This document shows positions 1 to 10,226 of a stretch of 64,000 bases of DNA, in pieces. The notes below the pieces were generated by a model. The model was not told where the DNA came from and ran no database searches. It was given only the letters and a program-made list of their open reading frames with translations. Source of the stretch: Hypericum androsaemum (lineage: Eukaryota > Streptophyta > Magnoliopsida > Malpighiales > Hypericaceae); contig OZ023192.1 of the NCBI GenBank assembly GCA_963995505.1, forward strand, positions 13,995,001 to 14,059,000, given 5' to 3'. Within the stretch, counting starts at the first letter, position 1. Each line of letters opens with the position of its first letter. The position numbers were made by a program, and so were the translations under genes.

Positions 1-292
1 GTCATTGTTCTAGCTTAATGTCACATGGCAGTCCACGTAAGTGCCTAGACGACGCCATTTCGACAAAAAATGAGTGAACCGAACTTGGTAGACTTAAGTG
101 AGAAAATTAGAATAAGTTGGATCAGTTCTATTATTTTTAAACCACAGAATACGCAGATGATAATCAAAAAAATTACAAGATACTTAAGTAGACTTTTTTC
201 TATTAAATAACATTAAAAATCAAAAAGCTCTCCCTCGCCCTTCCTCGGTTAGCCACTCAGACTTGTAAGCCTGATGCATGCATGTAGTACCT

Positions 293-527
293 ACCAGTGA
301 GCACATAATCCGAAATCTGATGTCCGAATCCGGATTCAAAATTTTTGTTAGATTCGGATTCAGACAATTTTGTATTCGAATTCAGATTCAGATTATCCAA
401 ATTATTTAGTTTGAATTCGGATAGTAAAAACATAAATTTGGATTATCCGAACTATCCAAACTTTTTAATTCGTGTACTTGGGTCAGGCCTGAGCTGAGCC
501 GAATGCCCCAAATTCAGACTATACTCT
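293..527. mobile_element. hAT-like non-autonomous element, internally deleted
   Basis: The interior is made of degenerate GGATTCGGAT-type repeats typical of plant hAT-derived MITEs. The ends start with ACCAGTGAG and finish with ACTCT. The flanking 8-mers TAGTACCT (285-292) and CAGTATGT (528-535) resemble a degraded 8-bp target duplication. The paralog in the third unit (48087-48905) is 819 bp and has much clearer ends, so this 235-bp copy is a deletion derivative. No coding capacity is visible. Confidence 0.6.
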
Positions 528-774
528 CAGTATGTCTCAATCTAATTATTGGGACCATGCTATGGGTAATGGGTACCCGTCATGCGTATTTGAAAGGAGA
601 TCAGTGGCTTGAATTATTTGGAACAATCCGCCGAGTTGGATTATTGTAAATGTTGATTTTGTTGAGAAATATTTCTTGTAATAGAGTTTGAGTGTACTTG
701 ACTCATTAAAAAGTACAACGATATATGGAAACAAAGTTCAAATATTTTTTATAACTGAAATAAAATTATAAGCC

Positions 775-1655
775 TTTTGTGGTGTTGAAGCAAACATTGG
801 TGGTAGGGAATCAGCCAATCAGGACACAAAGAGCAAGCACAATGTCCAAATTATAGGGGATTGTTTTTTCAAATAGACAAAAAACTTGAATATTTTTCCA
901 AAATATATAGAAATCTATACATATTCTTAAAAAATATATATATTAAAAAAAGTAACGGAGACTCCCCATTATTAATGCGTCTCCTCTTCTGTGCCACATC
1001 ATAATATAAAACAATTAACAAACCTCCGGAGTTGATTATCTCGGAATGAAAGCAATTAATAGGGCGTCTCCTTTCCCAATTAACACGAGACCTTGAGGAG
1101 CATGCTACACAAAACAGCTAAAAGGATAAGTCGACTATTACAAGGATTTCACGACGAATTTTATCCTGTAGTCGCAAGAAATGAGGTTAGCAACCGGATC
1201 TATAGTAGAGACATTTGGCGGGGGAAGAGCGACCTAGTATCTTTCGAGTTTCATAAGCTTTCTGCATGTTAGCAAAAAAAATTTTTGCGGGTTGATTTCC
1301 ATGTAACTTTTTTATTATTTTCCTTACTTTTGCATTAATAAAGGCGGACTTATTTAAAAAAATTGTGGAAATTGGTTCTGGAATTACTGGAGACTTTTGG
1401 ATTGGATTTCTTGTGCAATATGTGAATTGCACCAATTTTAGCACCTTCCAGATTCTTTATTATATCCATTAACAAAATGGAGACTTCTTAGCCAGATCTC
1501 TATGTATGCCGGTGTTGTGGAATCTAGGAAATTGTTTTGTATTCCTCTTAGGCAACATCCTTGGACATGAATTTTCTCTGAGTTACAATTAACGAGAAAA
1601 CTCCAACACAAACTAACAACAAATTTTAGACTCTTGGATACGATCGTCGGATAGG
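775..1655 (+). pseudogene. LHCB relic 1: promoter and 3'UTR without a coding region
   Basis: Positions 775-850 resemble the upstream region of the intact LHCB1 gene (8412-8460), sharing GGTGTTGAAG followed by TGGTGGTAGGGA. Positions 1411-1655 resemble its 3'UTR and downstream sequence (9583-9870), sharing GCACCTTCCA, TTAACAAAATGGAGAC and further blocks up to the TCTTGGA(T/C)ACGATC motif. Between them (851-1410) lie about 560 bp of unrelated AT-rich sequence instead of an 807-bp reading frame. The gene has therefore lost its entire CDS while its flanks survive. It lies upstream of, and convergent with, the short membrane-peptide gene at 2388-3115. I infer it is a dead tandem copy of LHCB1. Confidence 0.7.
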
Positions 1656-2387
1656 AGTAAGAGGTGTCATTCAGAACATAATGGATCATATTAACCATTA
1701 AAAAAAATTAACTACTAGTAACAGGTGAAAAGTACCTACACAAAATATCTTATCTAAAATCTCAAGAGATTGATTCTCAAAAACAAATCTCAAGAGATTG
1801 ACAAAGTAAGATGTTAGCAACCAATCCGTACAGATTGCTTGGGACCATAGCCGTGTAACAAATGTTAAACTAATATATTGACAGAGATACAAGTGGCCAG
1901 AGATTGCACGAGGAAACGGACAGCCATAAGACCAAAGTCCAAAAGCTGTATAACTGAAATAAAATTCTCCGCAGGTCGTGTCAAGTAATTAGGCTTGTGA
2001 GGCCCATTACGCGTTAGGCCCAAATGAAGCAATTCGAACTTTGACTTGTTTCCGGCGTTTTGCTGCTTGCCATCAGTTGGGACTTGGGACAGCAGAAGCT
2101 GTATCCTTTATCAGAATATTTTTTGGTCTTCTATGAGAGTGATCGATGAGTCCTAATCGTAATTTCGTTTCAAAATCTAATGGAAACTTTGGATTTTATA
2201 TAATTTCGTGGCCGAACGTTGCATCCATTTGCAGGAACTGATCAGCTTTGTACATTGAGCCATTGGAATTATAGCCAAGTTGAAGTAGATCGAGATTTCA
2301 TAATCTCCGAAATTATTCTATTTTTCAGAAAGAAAATAAATCAAGTAAAAAATTGACTAAGCAAAAGTTGCTCGATCTATAAAGTAA

Positions 2388-2564
2388 CTAATTGGGTGCA
2401 CAAAATCTAATTATATCAGACATCATCACAGGTTGGACTCGAGATATTCCCTCGTTGGCTTTGCGCTTCTTGTAACAAGCCCATACGAGTCCGACGATAG
2501 TAAAAAGTACTACCGCCGTTGCCCCAACAACTGCAATAATAATGATCGGAACCTTACCCACCAT
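2388..2564 (-). CDS. Short single-pass membrane protein, 58 aa, with 5'UTR intron
   Basis: The minus-strand frame begins MVGKVPIIIIAVVGA and has one hydrophobic helix at about residues 5-29, ending in WACYKKRK. The basic cluster just after the helix suggests a cytosolic C-tail (inference). The gene structure is complete: a TATA box (3141-3151), a non-coding first exon ending at 3041 with a GTATGT donor, an intron 2585-3040 ending TTTTATTTTCAG, then a coding exon whose ATG at 2564 is the first ATG after the splice. The paralog at 20131-20256 keeps the same signals although its protein is only 41 aa, which argues that this is a real gene and not a chance frame. It is convergent with the LHCB relic upstream. 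I recognise no known family, and its function is unknown. Confidence 0.6.
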   Translation of the reverse strand: MVGKVPIIIIAVVGATAVVLFTIVGLVWACYKKRKANEGISRVQPVMMSDIIRFCAPN

Positions 2565-3140
2565 GGTTGTCCTCGGTACACACCCTGAAAATAAAAATTA
2601 AGACATTTCAGATTAAAATTTAACCAACTATCAATAGCTTGATTAAAAATATTCAAGATAAATATTTGACTAAAGAACATGGATTCTAAATTGCGTATAT
2701 AGCAATTCAAGCAGATTATATATATACAACACTTATAAAAAAATAGATTCTACAACAATTACCTAAAATTGATAACATCGTTCAATATCTAAAATCGATA
2801 ACCAAATCAATAACACTGAAATTTACCCAATAAAGTCAATCATCAAAGTTTATTTTTTAGTGTGTTATTGTAACGATTCTGATTCTAAATAAAAAAAAGT
2901 TATATAGATTGGAAAATAATAATTATTTTAAAATTTTTTTCTTGATTCCGGAAATTCCAGCCCAAGTTTAACCAAATTATAGAAAAAAGATGGAGACCCA
3001 AATAAACATAGATTATTTATGCTTCAACATTGGTACATACCTCGAATCAAACTTCTCTAAAAAAAGCCTTAAATTAGAGAAAATTTGGAGCTGAAATTAT
3101 ATATGCTTCACGCTGTGAGCTTATTAACGATGTAATGTTA

Positions 3141-3151
3141 CCTTTAAATAG
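3141..3151 (-). promoter_or_regulatory. TATA box of the 58-aa membrane-peptide gene
   Basis: CTATTTAAAGG on the minus strand, about 100 bp upstream of the splice donor at 3041. The same 11-mer sits at the same place in the paralog (21006-21016). The inferred start of transcription is near 3115. Confidence 0.5.
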
Positions 3152-4637
3152 TTTTAATTGACGGACATGAAGACCACTAATTAGTAAATTTCAAAGTTCT
3201 CAATTAGAAGACTATCGTTGAAAAGGAAAAAATATTAAAAAATGCTCATGTGCTCCTATATTGGAAATTTGAGATTTTTAATGAAGTTCATGCTAAATTA
3301 AGAAGAATATTCATCAAACCCGAATTAATATAAATTTCTGCAAAAAATGATGTTGTAATTGATTGCGAATATTTCTAATTTAGTATACTGTTTGTGAAAA
3401 AAATTATAATTTAATTTACCCTTTCCCCATGCATCTGCAAATTTGACCAGTTCGATGAAAAACCGATTAAAAAAATAATAAAGACGTTACGAAAGAGGTG
3501 ACAACATGGGACTTGGCTAAAATTGGAAAATTGGACTATTTGGTGTCCTAAATTAAAAGGCGTATAATGTCACATATCTCGGAGATTTGTTATATATATA
3601 TATATATATAATTTGGTATATTTAAGGAAATAATTTTATTTTTTAAAATTGTGATGAGCATTGTTTTGAGAAGAAATAACTCCAATTAGGCCAGCCCAAT
3701 TTACTGTATTCGGACATAATATACTATCAGTCCAACCTAATTTGAATTAGTTTTTTTGCCTTGACAAAATGCACTAATATTTTTTTAACTAATTCAAACT
3801 AATTGTTGAATGTTTTATACCGAGTTTAATTTTGACTATACCGTTTTGTTATGTTAAGTATAATTGTTGGAAAAAATCTACTTTATTATCATGAAGTATC
3901 ACAAGAAATTACATAAGTATTATGTGGTTGAAAATTTGTTATTTGGTTCAAATTTTTGCCAATTAAAATTACTTACAACCTCGGATAGTTGATCTGAACT
4001 TACGTGTCAAAACGACCATGTTTTTGTACGACCTGACAAGCCACGTGAATTTGTAAAAAATGAAGAGGCAATTCCTCCTTCCCTCTCTTTTCCTGTCGCT
4101 CACTTTTTTAATATAATTTTTTTACATCCCAAGACCCCACCTTCCTCACCATGCTCCTCCAACCTCTTTGTACCCTTCTTCGTCGCACCCACCTGCTGCT
4201 TCTATCCGTCCAACCGATGTTTGATTGTATTTTTCAAATATGGGATTGCTTCAATGTTTACCAAAATTAACACAATGCAAAAGGATATTAACTTAACGAT
4301 ATAAGATGTGTATAAATTCAGAGAGTTACATGGTTCAAATCCTGTCGATATATCAAATGTACCTAAAAAAAACTAAAATTAAGACAAGATGAACCAAACA
4401 AGTGTAAATCAGTACACGATTACTTGGGACAATGCACCTTTTGCAATAAGGCTTGGTCAGTCTTCAAGTAGGCTTCTTTAAAACAGCTTCCTATTTACTC
4501 AACATGCAACCTCCAGGATATTAACGTTGAGATTCTCAGCCACGAAATTCCGCCGCGCTCCTCCCTCACTGCCTGTCGTATACTCCGAAGAACCCCTGAA
4601 TATGTCACCATCCCCTCAACCCATTAACCCCAGATCA

Positions 4638-4748
4638 AGTAGAGACCTTGCGGATGTCCTCCATGAACTTCTTCTTGCCCTTGACGGCGTAGACGCCGAA
4701 GCCAAAACCATCGAAGCAAACGGCATCGTAGGGCACCGGAGTGGGAGG
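4638..4748 (-). pseudogene. Captured PP2C N-terminal fragment (antisense to its neighbour)
   Basis: The minus-strand frame contains GFGVYAVKGKKKFMED, the start of a protein phosphatase 2C catalytic domain. The GxKKxMED motif contributes to the metal-binding core, and the wording is closest to the PP2C14/PP2C25-type subgroup as I recall it. Only about 37 residues are recognisable, followed by a stop. The metal-binding DGH motif and the rest of the domain are absent. It is a transposon-carried fragment, not a working phosphatase. Confidence 0.6.
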
Positions 4749-4876
4749 ATTTGATGTAGAGAAGCTTCGCCTGGATGGACTATGATGTGGAAAAGTGGGC
4801 CAAGACCAGCGTCTCCTCCACGACTCACGGTGGAGGGAAGACTTCGAGTTTTCGGTGCGAGCTCTAGACTCCGTAG

Positions 4877-5059
4877 TGCGACGCCGTTGGGTCAACTACT
4901 GTGGTCTCCGTCGTGACTCTCGAGAAAATCATCGTCTCCAACTGCGGTGACTCTCGCGCCGTCCTCTGCCAGAAATGGCATCACGATCCCCTCTCCAACG
5001 ATCACAAGCCTAATAGACCTGTTGCGTTGGAATGGATAGAAGCAGCGGGTGGGCGCGAC
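4877..5059 (+). pseudogene. Captured clade-A-like PP2C central fragment
   Basis: The plus-strand frame contains DAVGSTTVV, then [15 protein letters not shown], then SNDHKPNRP and EAAGGR, matching the central part of plant clade A PP2Cs (ABI1/HAB1/AHG3 group), where GDSRAVL and DHKP are conserved. A TAG lies just upstream at 4874-4876, and downstream the frame runs into the element's terminal repeat. It points opposite to the N-terminal PP2C piece at 4638-4748 and seems to come from a different subfamily, so two captures or an inversion occurred. It is non-functional as a phosphatase. Confidence 0.7.
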
Positions 5060-5499
5060 AGAGAGGGGGATAGAGAGGTTGGAGGAGCATGGTGAGAAAG
5101 GTGGGGTCTTGGGATTTTTGAAAAAATAAAATGGGAGAGAGAGAAGGAGGAGATTCCACTTCATTTTTTACGAGCTGACGTGGCTTGTCACGTCATACAA
5201 AAATATTATTTTGTTGACACTTAAGTTTGGATGAGCTATCTGAGACTCTAAGTAATTTTAATTGAAAAAAATGATTCAATTGATGGGTTTTAAATCGCAG
5301 AGTACTTATCTAATTTTTTGTGGCACTACAATGTATTAAAGTAAATTTTTCCTTTTATTTTATTCCAACATGGTAATATATATAATTACAACCGCATGTG
5401 TTAAATTTCTCGTGTAATGAGATTGCACTTGCAACTTTGGTAAGACTCTACCAAGATAAAATCCAATAGGAAACTTCGGTAGACTATAGCCTTTTAAAT

Positions 5500-6420
5500 T
5501 TGAAGAACCTAGACGTGGGAAAGGCGCAAGGAAAAAAAGTCATTTGGATCAGATTTCTTAACTTATTTGTTAAAAAATGATCCAATAACCTAAAAAGAAG
5601 CAATGTCTTCTTCAGAATCTACTCTTTGGAAGAAAGCGATGAATCTTGAGATAGAGTCTATATTAAATAATCATATTTGGAAACTAGTGGATCTTCAAGA
5701 AATAATATAAAGTTAGATGGTACTGCGGATAAGTACAGACTTGTAATTAAAAGTTACAAGTAAACTGTGATGTGTTGATTATTTCAACACATATACTCTT
5801 GTCTCCAAAAAAATCTCTATAAGATTAGGCATAGCCTTTGCGGCTTTGTTTAATCTAGAGATCCATCAAATTGATGTAAAAATGATCTTCCTAAATGGAG
5901 ATTTAAGAGAGTAAAGTTAAATGAAAAAGTCTAAAGGGTTTGGGTTCTAGGTGAAAAAATTAAGGTGAGTAAACTTGTAAAATAGTTGCATGGATTGAAA
6001 CAAACACCTAAACAATGACACAGAAAGTTTGATAATGTTATGTTATCAAATGGGTTTGAGATAAACCAATACGATAAATGTGTCTATGTGAAAGAAGGTG
6101 CTAAACATTATATGATAGTATGCATCTACGTAGATGACATTTTTTTTGGGTGAGATTTAAATTGTTTCCACAATTTTGGATCTTAGACGGTCATGAGATT
6201 CGATCCTCCCACCTCATGCTTAAGGACTAACACCGTATCCATCAGACCATACATGAGTTGGTGTAGATGACATTTTGATTGTTGGTAATAATGATAATAT
6301 CAAAAATTACCAAGAGAATATTGTCATATAATTTTGATATAAAGACATGAGACAAGCTGACATAATACTTGAGATGAATATCACCAAGACTAAATATAAT
6401 CAATCAACTTTAAAAAAAAT
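5500..6420 (+). pseudogene. Ty1/copia reverse transcriptase remnant
   Basis: Across shifting frames one can read EKSFGSDF, then SSESTLWKKAMNLEIESI, NNHIWKLVDL, DGTADKY, a segment like AFLNGDL, LHGLKQTPKQ, FDNVMLSNGFEINQYDKCVY and CIYVDDI with the YVDD catalytic core, then LIVGN. This is the order of the Ty1/copia RT domain. Several stops and frameshifts and the loss of LTRs, integrase and RNase H show a dead internal fragment. A SINE interrupts it at the YVDD codons. Confidence 0.8.
6144..6262 (-). mobile_element. tRNA-derived SINE with 14-bp target duplication
   Basis: A 119-bp insertion lies between perfect direct repeats GTAGATGACATTTT (6130-6143 and 6263-6276), which duplicate the YVDD coding part of the copia RT. 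Read on the minus strand it has a box-A-like TGGTCTGATGG, a box-B-like GGATCGAATCTC about 35 bp later, and ends in an A-run next to the target duplication. These are the features of a short plant SINE with an internal RNA polymerase III promoter. Confidence 0.75.
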
Positions 6421-6521
6421 ACGTGGCCGAAAATTGAATGGACAAACAGACAACAATACCTAAGACTAAAGTCCAAAAAGTGTCTATTGAAAATGACATT
6501 TCCACTCGAAAGAAATGGTAA

Positions 6522-8380
6522 GACTACCCACAACAGTAATCCACCCAATCTAGTTCACGGAATAAACAATTAATTTTTCTCTCATCCATACCCAATCCAA
6601 TTACATATTTTTCTACCCACAGCAGCAACCCAGTTCATAGAATAAATAATTAATTTTTCTCTCATCCACATATTATCTACTATCATTTTTTGGAATACTA
6701 AATTAGATAGAAATACTCGAGGTACAAATGGAAGTCAAAAATGATAAATTACGAACACAGAAATTTCAAATTACAAATACAAAAATTTGAAATTACATAA
6801 TTAATTATCGTTTCTGAACTTTTGCCAAATATGCTCAATTAAATCACTTTTCAGAGCGTTATGAGCTTCTCTATTGCGAAGTTGTTCCCTATGAGTCATG
6901 TAGGTGGATAGATTTCCGATGCGTTCAGTAGAGAATTGAAAAGGTTCTTCATTGTCTTCTTCATATTGGAATTCGGCCGGATCATGATAACGGAGATATG
7001 TGTCTCGTTCGTCCTCGACTATCATATTGTGCAATATGATGCAAGCCTTCATAATTCTTCCCATTAACTCCTTGTCCCATAGAAGACATGGACGTCGAAT
7101 GAATGCAAAATGAGCCTGTAGAACTCCAAAAGCTCGCTCAACATCTTTTCTAGCAGCCTCTTGATGTTGAGCGAATAGCTTGTATTTTAGGGTTGACGGA
7201 GATGTAATTGACTTGACAAATGCAGCCCATGCAGGATATATCCCATCAGTGAGATAATATGCCATTTCATTTTATCGACCGTTGATGACGTAACTCACTT
7301 TTGGTGCTCGGCCTTCCAAGACATCACTAAAAACAGGAGATCGGTGCAATACATTAATATCATTGAGAGTACATGATATTCTAAAGAAAGCATGCCATAT
7401 CCATAAGTCATATGATGCAACTGCTTCCAGAATAGTTGTAGGCTTTTCGCTCCTACATGCATATTGCCCAGCCCATGCATTAGGACAATTTTTTCATTCC
7501 CAGTGCATACAGTCAATACTACTTATCATGCCCGAGAATGCACGTTGTTCCCCAACGTAGAGAAGTCTTGCCAAATCCTGTGCATTGGGTCTTCTCAGGT
7601 ACTCGTTCCCGAAGCAGAAAATTTTCTGCTTGACAGACATGGTATTGTGCACTCACTCGGGACCATAGCGAGGCACTCTTCTGATTTTTTCTGATAACGC
7701 TATCTTCGCTACAATAAATGAAAGCTGACATTAGGGCAATGTCTTCTTTCACACCCCAACTACTTGGTGCAGACTTCTTAGTTTTTTTCTCGCTAGACCC
7801 ATCGAAGGACAAATGCCGTGGAATATTTTGTGGGGGTTGGTGTTAGAAAAATGGAATTTGAAAGAGATTTGGCGACAATTGAGAGCTATAAAAAGGTTAA
7901 AAGTCTGGATACTCTCCATAATTTTGATAAGCTGAAGGATTATAAGATCCGAAAGGATTATAATTTGGAGAATTATGATCATTTGGAACCATAGTAGAAA
8001 AATATTACAGAGGAAATTTAAAAGAAGAGATTATGTAGTGAAAGAAGAGAGAATTTTAGATGGTGTGTGAAAATGGTGTGAGAAAATATGTTAACATTGG
8101 ACTCTATTTATAGAGATTTGAAAATTAATAATTTTCATAATTTTTTTTTAGTTTTAGCACGAAAATATTATCCGAAAATATCTATTTTTAACGAATAATA
8201 TTATGCCAAGTGGAACTAATTATATAAATAAGTAAAGAAAAAAAAGGCCAAGTGGCCGCTCGCGAGCGGCGATTGGGCAAGCAACTCGATCGGCTGCTCG
8301 CCCCCCATTAAATTACATTTGTTTTTTTTAATATTAAAAAATCTACCCGCGCGAGATTTTGATCTCTGCTACGGGTGGTC
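6522..8380. mobile_element. PIF/Harbinger element with TAA target duplication
   Basis: The left terminus GACTACCCACAACAGTAATC and the inverted right terminus GACCACCCGTAGCAGAGATC are terminal inverted repeats, flanked by TAA on both sides (6519-6521 and 8381-8383), the 3-bp duplication typical of PIF/Harbinger. The interior encodes a degenerate MYB-like protein and transposase on the minus strand. The element lies directly upstream of the LHCB1 promoter. Confidence 0.85.
6801..7992 (-). pseudogene. Harbinger ORF1 (MYB-like) fused to DDE transposase, broken
   Basis: From 7992 leftward the frame begins MVPNDHNSPNYNPFGSYNP, continues with stops into SAPSSWGVKEDIALMSAF (SANT/MYB-like ORF1 of PIF elements), and is cut after SAQYHV. 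It then continues as transposase: FGNEYLRRPNAQDLARLL, IDCMHWE (first catalytic Asp), then LNDINVL (second Asp). The last open part, 6801-7265, has YYLTDGIYPAWAAF, ARKDVERAFGVLQ (catalytic Glu) and ACIILHNMIVEDE. Stops fall after IDCMHWE and after VINGR. An internal deletion therefore joined the two genes of the element, and stop codons inactivated the transposase. Confidence 0.8.
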
Positions 8381-8411
8381 TAAGTGGCTGAAAACCCTCT
8401 CATCTATTATT

Positions 8412-8590
8412 AGAACCAGTTGGTGGTGTTGAAGGCAAGTAAGCTGGTGGTAGGGATTTAAAATATTGGACGTCCAATGAAACCAGAGAGAGATATGGTG
8501 AGATAAGATACCACACTTTTAAATCCCGACGAAATCTAAGATGGATTGTACGCCACCAACTGATATAACGAACACCACCACTTCATAAAC
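8412..8590 (+). promoter_or_regulatory. LHCB1 promoter region
   Basis: Upstream of the ATG at 8683 there are a CCAAT box (8474-8478), an I-box/GATA motif GATAAG within AGATAAGATACCAC (8502-8507) and a TATA-like CATAAA around 8584. CCAAT, GATA and TATA in this order are typical of light-regulated Lhcb1 promoters. Related sequence is kept in the LHCB relics near 775 and 19040. The Harbinger element ends only 29 bp upstream of this block and might influence it. Confidence 0.5.
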
Positions 8591-8682
8591 ACTTGCAAGT
8601 CTGAGCAGTTACCACAACGCACTTACTTTTACTACTACTTCTAAGTTCTAAGTTCTACGAGAAATATTAAAAGAGCGGAGCA

Positions 8683-9489
8683 ATGGCAGCTGCAACAATG
8701 GCACTCTCCTCCCCTGCCTTCGCCGGCCAGGCCCACAAGCCCATCTCGGGGGTACTGCAGAGTATTAGCAACGGGGGAAGGGTGTCTATGAGGAAGTCCA
8801 CCACCAAGAAGCCGACTGGACCATCTTCCAGCCCGTGGTACGGCCCGGATCGCGTCAAGTACCTTGGTCCATTCTCCGGGGAGGCCCCGAGCTACCTGAC
8901 AGGTGAGTTCCCAGGAGACTATGGCTGGGACACCGCCGGGCTCTCGGCCGACCCAGAGACCTTCGCAAAGAACCGGGAGCTCGAGGTGATCCATTGCCGG
9001 TGGGCCATGCTTGGTGCCCTTGGGTGCGTGTTCCCAGAGCTCTTGGCCAGGAACGGGGTTAAGTTTGGTGAGGCCGTGTGGTTCAAGGCTGGAGCCCAGA
9101 TCTTTAGCGAGGGTGGGCTTGACTATTTGGGGAACCCGAGCCTGGTCCATGCTCAGAGCATCCTAGCCATCTGGGCTACCCAGGTGGTCCTTATGGGAGC
9201 CATTGAGGGCTACAGAATCGCTGGTGGGCCGCTCGGTGAAATCACCGACCCACTCTACCCAGGAGGCAGCTTTGACCCATTAGGTCTGGCCGACGACCCT
9301 GAGGCCTTTGCCGAGCTCAAAGTGAAGGAGATCAAGAATGGTAGGCTAGCCATGTTCTCCATGTTTGGTTTCTTCGTGCAGGCCATCGTTACTGGTAAGG
9401 GCCCACTTGAGAACCTCGCCGACCACCTCGCCGATCCAGTAAACAACAATGCTTGGGCCTTTGCCACCAACTTCGTCCCCGGCAAGTGA
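8683..9489 (+). CDS. LHCB1: Chlorophyll a/b-binding protein of LHCII, type I (Lhcb1)
   Basis: A 268-aa intronless frame encodes the major photosystem II antenna protein of the thylakoid membrane. Residues 1-36 form the chloroplast transit peptide. The mature start RKSTTKK has the basic, Thr-containing N-terminus that is phosphorylated in state transitions. WYGPDR (52-57) is the trimerisation motif. Helix B carries E101-V-I-H104-C-R106, and helix A carries E216-I-K-N219-G-R221, the ion-paired chlorophyll ligands. Helix C lies around 155-175, and the C-terminus ends TNFVPGK. Length and motifs are complete, and high GC against AT-rich surroundings supports coding selection. The first ATG in the [10 protein letters not shown] context is chosen because it gives a normal transit peptide. 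An identical copy is at 32981-33787. Large frames on the opposite strand are shadows. Confidence 0.97.
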   Translation: MAAATMALSSPAFAGQAHKPISGVLQSISNGGRVSMRKSTTKKPTGPSSSPWYGPDRVKYLGPFSGEAPSYLTGEFPGDYGWDTAGLSADPETFAKNRELEVIHCRWAMLGALGCVFPELLARNGVKFGEAVWFKAGAQIFSEGGLDYLGNPSLVHAQSILAIWATQVVLMGAIEGYRIAGGPLGEITDPLYPGGSFDPLGLADDPEAFAELKVKEIKNGRLAMFSMFGFFVQAIVTGKGPLENLADHLADPVNNNAWAFATNFVPGK

Positions 9490-9870
9490 GGGAGAGATTG
9501 AAGAGAGAAGCGTTCTGTTTTCTTTGTTGTTTACTTTTTTTTCTAATTATTTGGGCGGTTGATAATTCTGATTGTAAATTCGTTGCAAAATGTGCATTGC
9601 ACCTTTTTTTTAGCACCTTCCAATTCTCTTTAATAAATCTCTTTAACAAAATGGAGACCAATTAGCCTTAAACAAAGAAGTGACTATGAACGACTATATA
9701 TGCCACCACATACCGGTGGTTGTGGAAATGAAGAAATTATGTTGTATTCCCTTTGGTACTATCATCGGACATGAATTTGCTCGAGTTACAACTAACACGA
9801 TAACTCCAACACATCCCTAACATTGGATTTGGGTCTCTTGGACACGATCTTCAGTTTGCTTTGTTAAGTT
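9490..9870 (+). other. LHCB1 3'UTR and downstream flank
   Basis: The region follows the stop codon and contains a poly(A) signal candidate AATAAA at 9632-9637. From 9583 to about 9870 it is related to relic 1 (1411-1655), which shows that this flank belongs to the ancestral LHCB duplication unit. Confidence 0.55.
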
Positions 9871-10226
9871 AAACACTTACAATGTCTCCTCGGGAAATCC
9901 CAATTGGGGCAATATGAGTCATTAACCCAGAAGACTAGTGGATTTGCGGGTTGGCATAGGGAGTTTGTTAGACTATCCACAGCAGCAATCTATCCAATCC
10001 AGTTCATAGAATAAACAATTAATTTCTCTCTCATTCATACCTAATTTAACCCAATCTAATCCAATTTCATAATTTTTTACACACAGCAACAAACCAGTTC
10101 ACAGAATAAAAAAATTACAATAAAGTAATAAAATTAAGATTACGAAATGACTACAAAAGTAGATAAAAATTAAGATCTCTGTACTTCATTCATATATTAT
10201 ATACTATCATTTTTTTTATATATAAA

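Larger units (their letters stand above)
1690..3735. repeat. Old segmental repeat, copy a
   Basis: This segment aligns in blocks with 18670-21570: 1698-1970 with 18680-18920, and 2150-3735 with 19850-21570, at clearly lower identity than between the two large units. It carries the short membrane-peptide gene. In the other copy an LHCB relic sits between the two blocks. A (TA)n run lies near 3590-3610. This is the ancestral repeat that links LHCB with the membrane-peptide gene. Confidence 0.8.
3869..5352. mobile_element. MULE-like element with long terminal inverted repeats carrying PP2C fragments (Pack-MULE type)
   Basis: The left end (3869 to about 4150) and the right end (about 5090-5352, inverted) match over more than 200 bp, including GACAAGCCACGTGAATTTGT against GACAAGCCACGTCAGCTCGT and a shared CACCTTCCTCACCATGCTCC block. 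Such long inverted repeats around pieces of cellular genes are the hallmark of Pack-MULEs. I could not find a clean 9-bp target duplication. No transposase is present. The interior holds two fragments of PP2C phosphatase genes. Confidence 0.65.

Noticed and set aside
4527..4754. 75-codon plus-strand frame over the PP2C fragment
   Set aside because: It is the complement of the antisense PP2C reading. The PP2C motif is on the minus strand.
6801..7265. Interpretation of the 154-codon frame as a host HARBI1-like nuclease gene
   Set aside because: It sits inside an element with TIRs and a TAA duplication, lacks the first two catalytic Asp residues in the open part, and continues upstream through stops as an ordinary Harbinger transposase.
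8641..9150. 169-codon frame on the minus strand across LHCB1 (also 32939-33448)
   Set aside because: It lies fully antisense to a well-supported conserved CDS. GC-rich codon use in LHCB1 leaves the opposite strand open. No recognisable motif.
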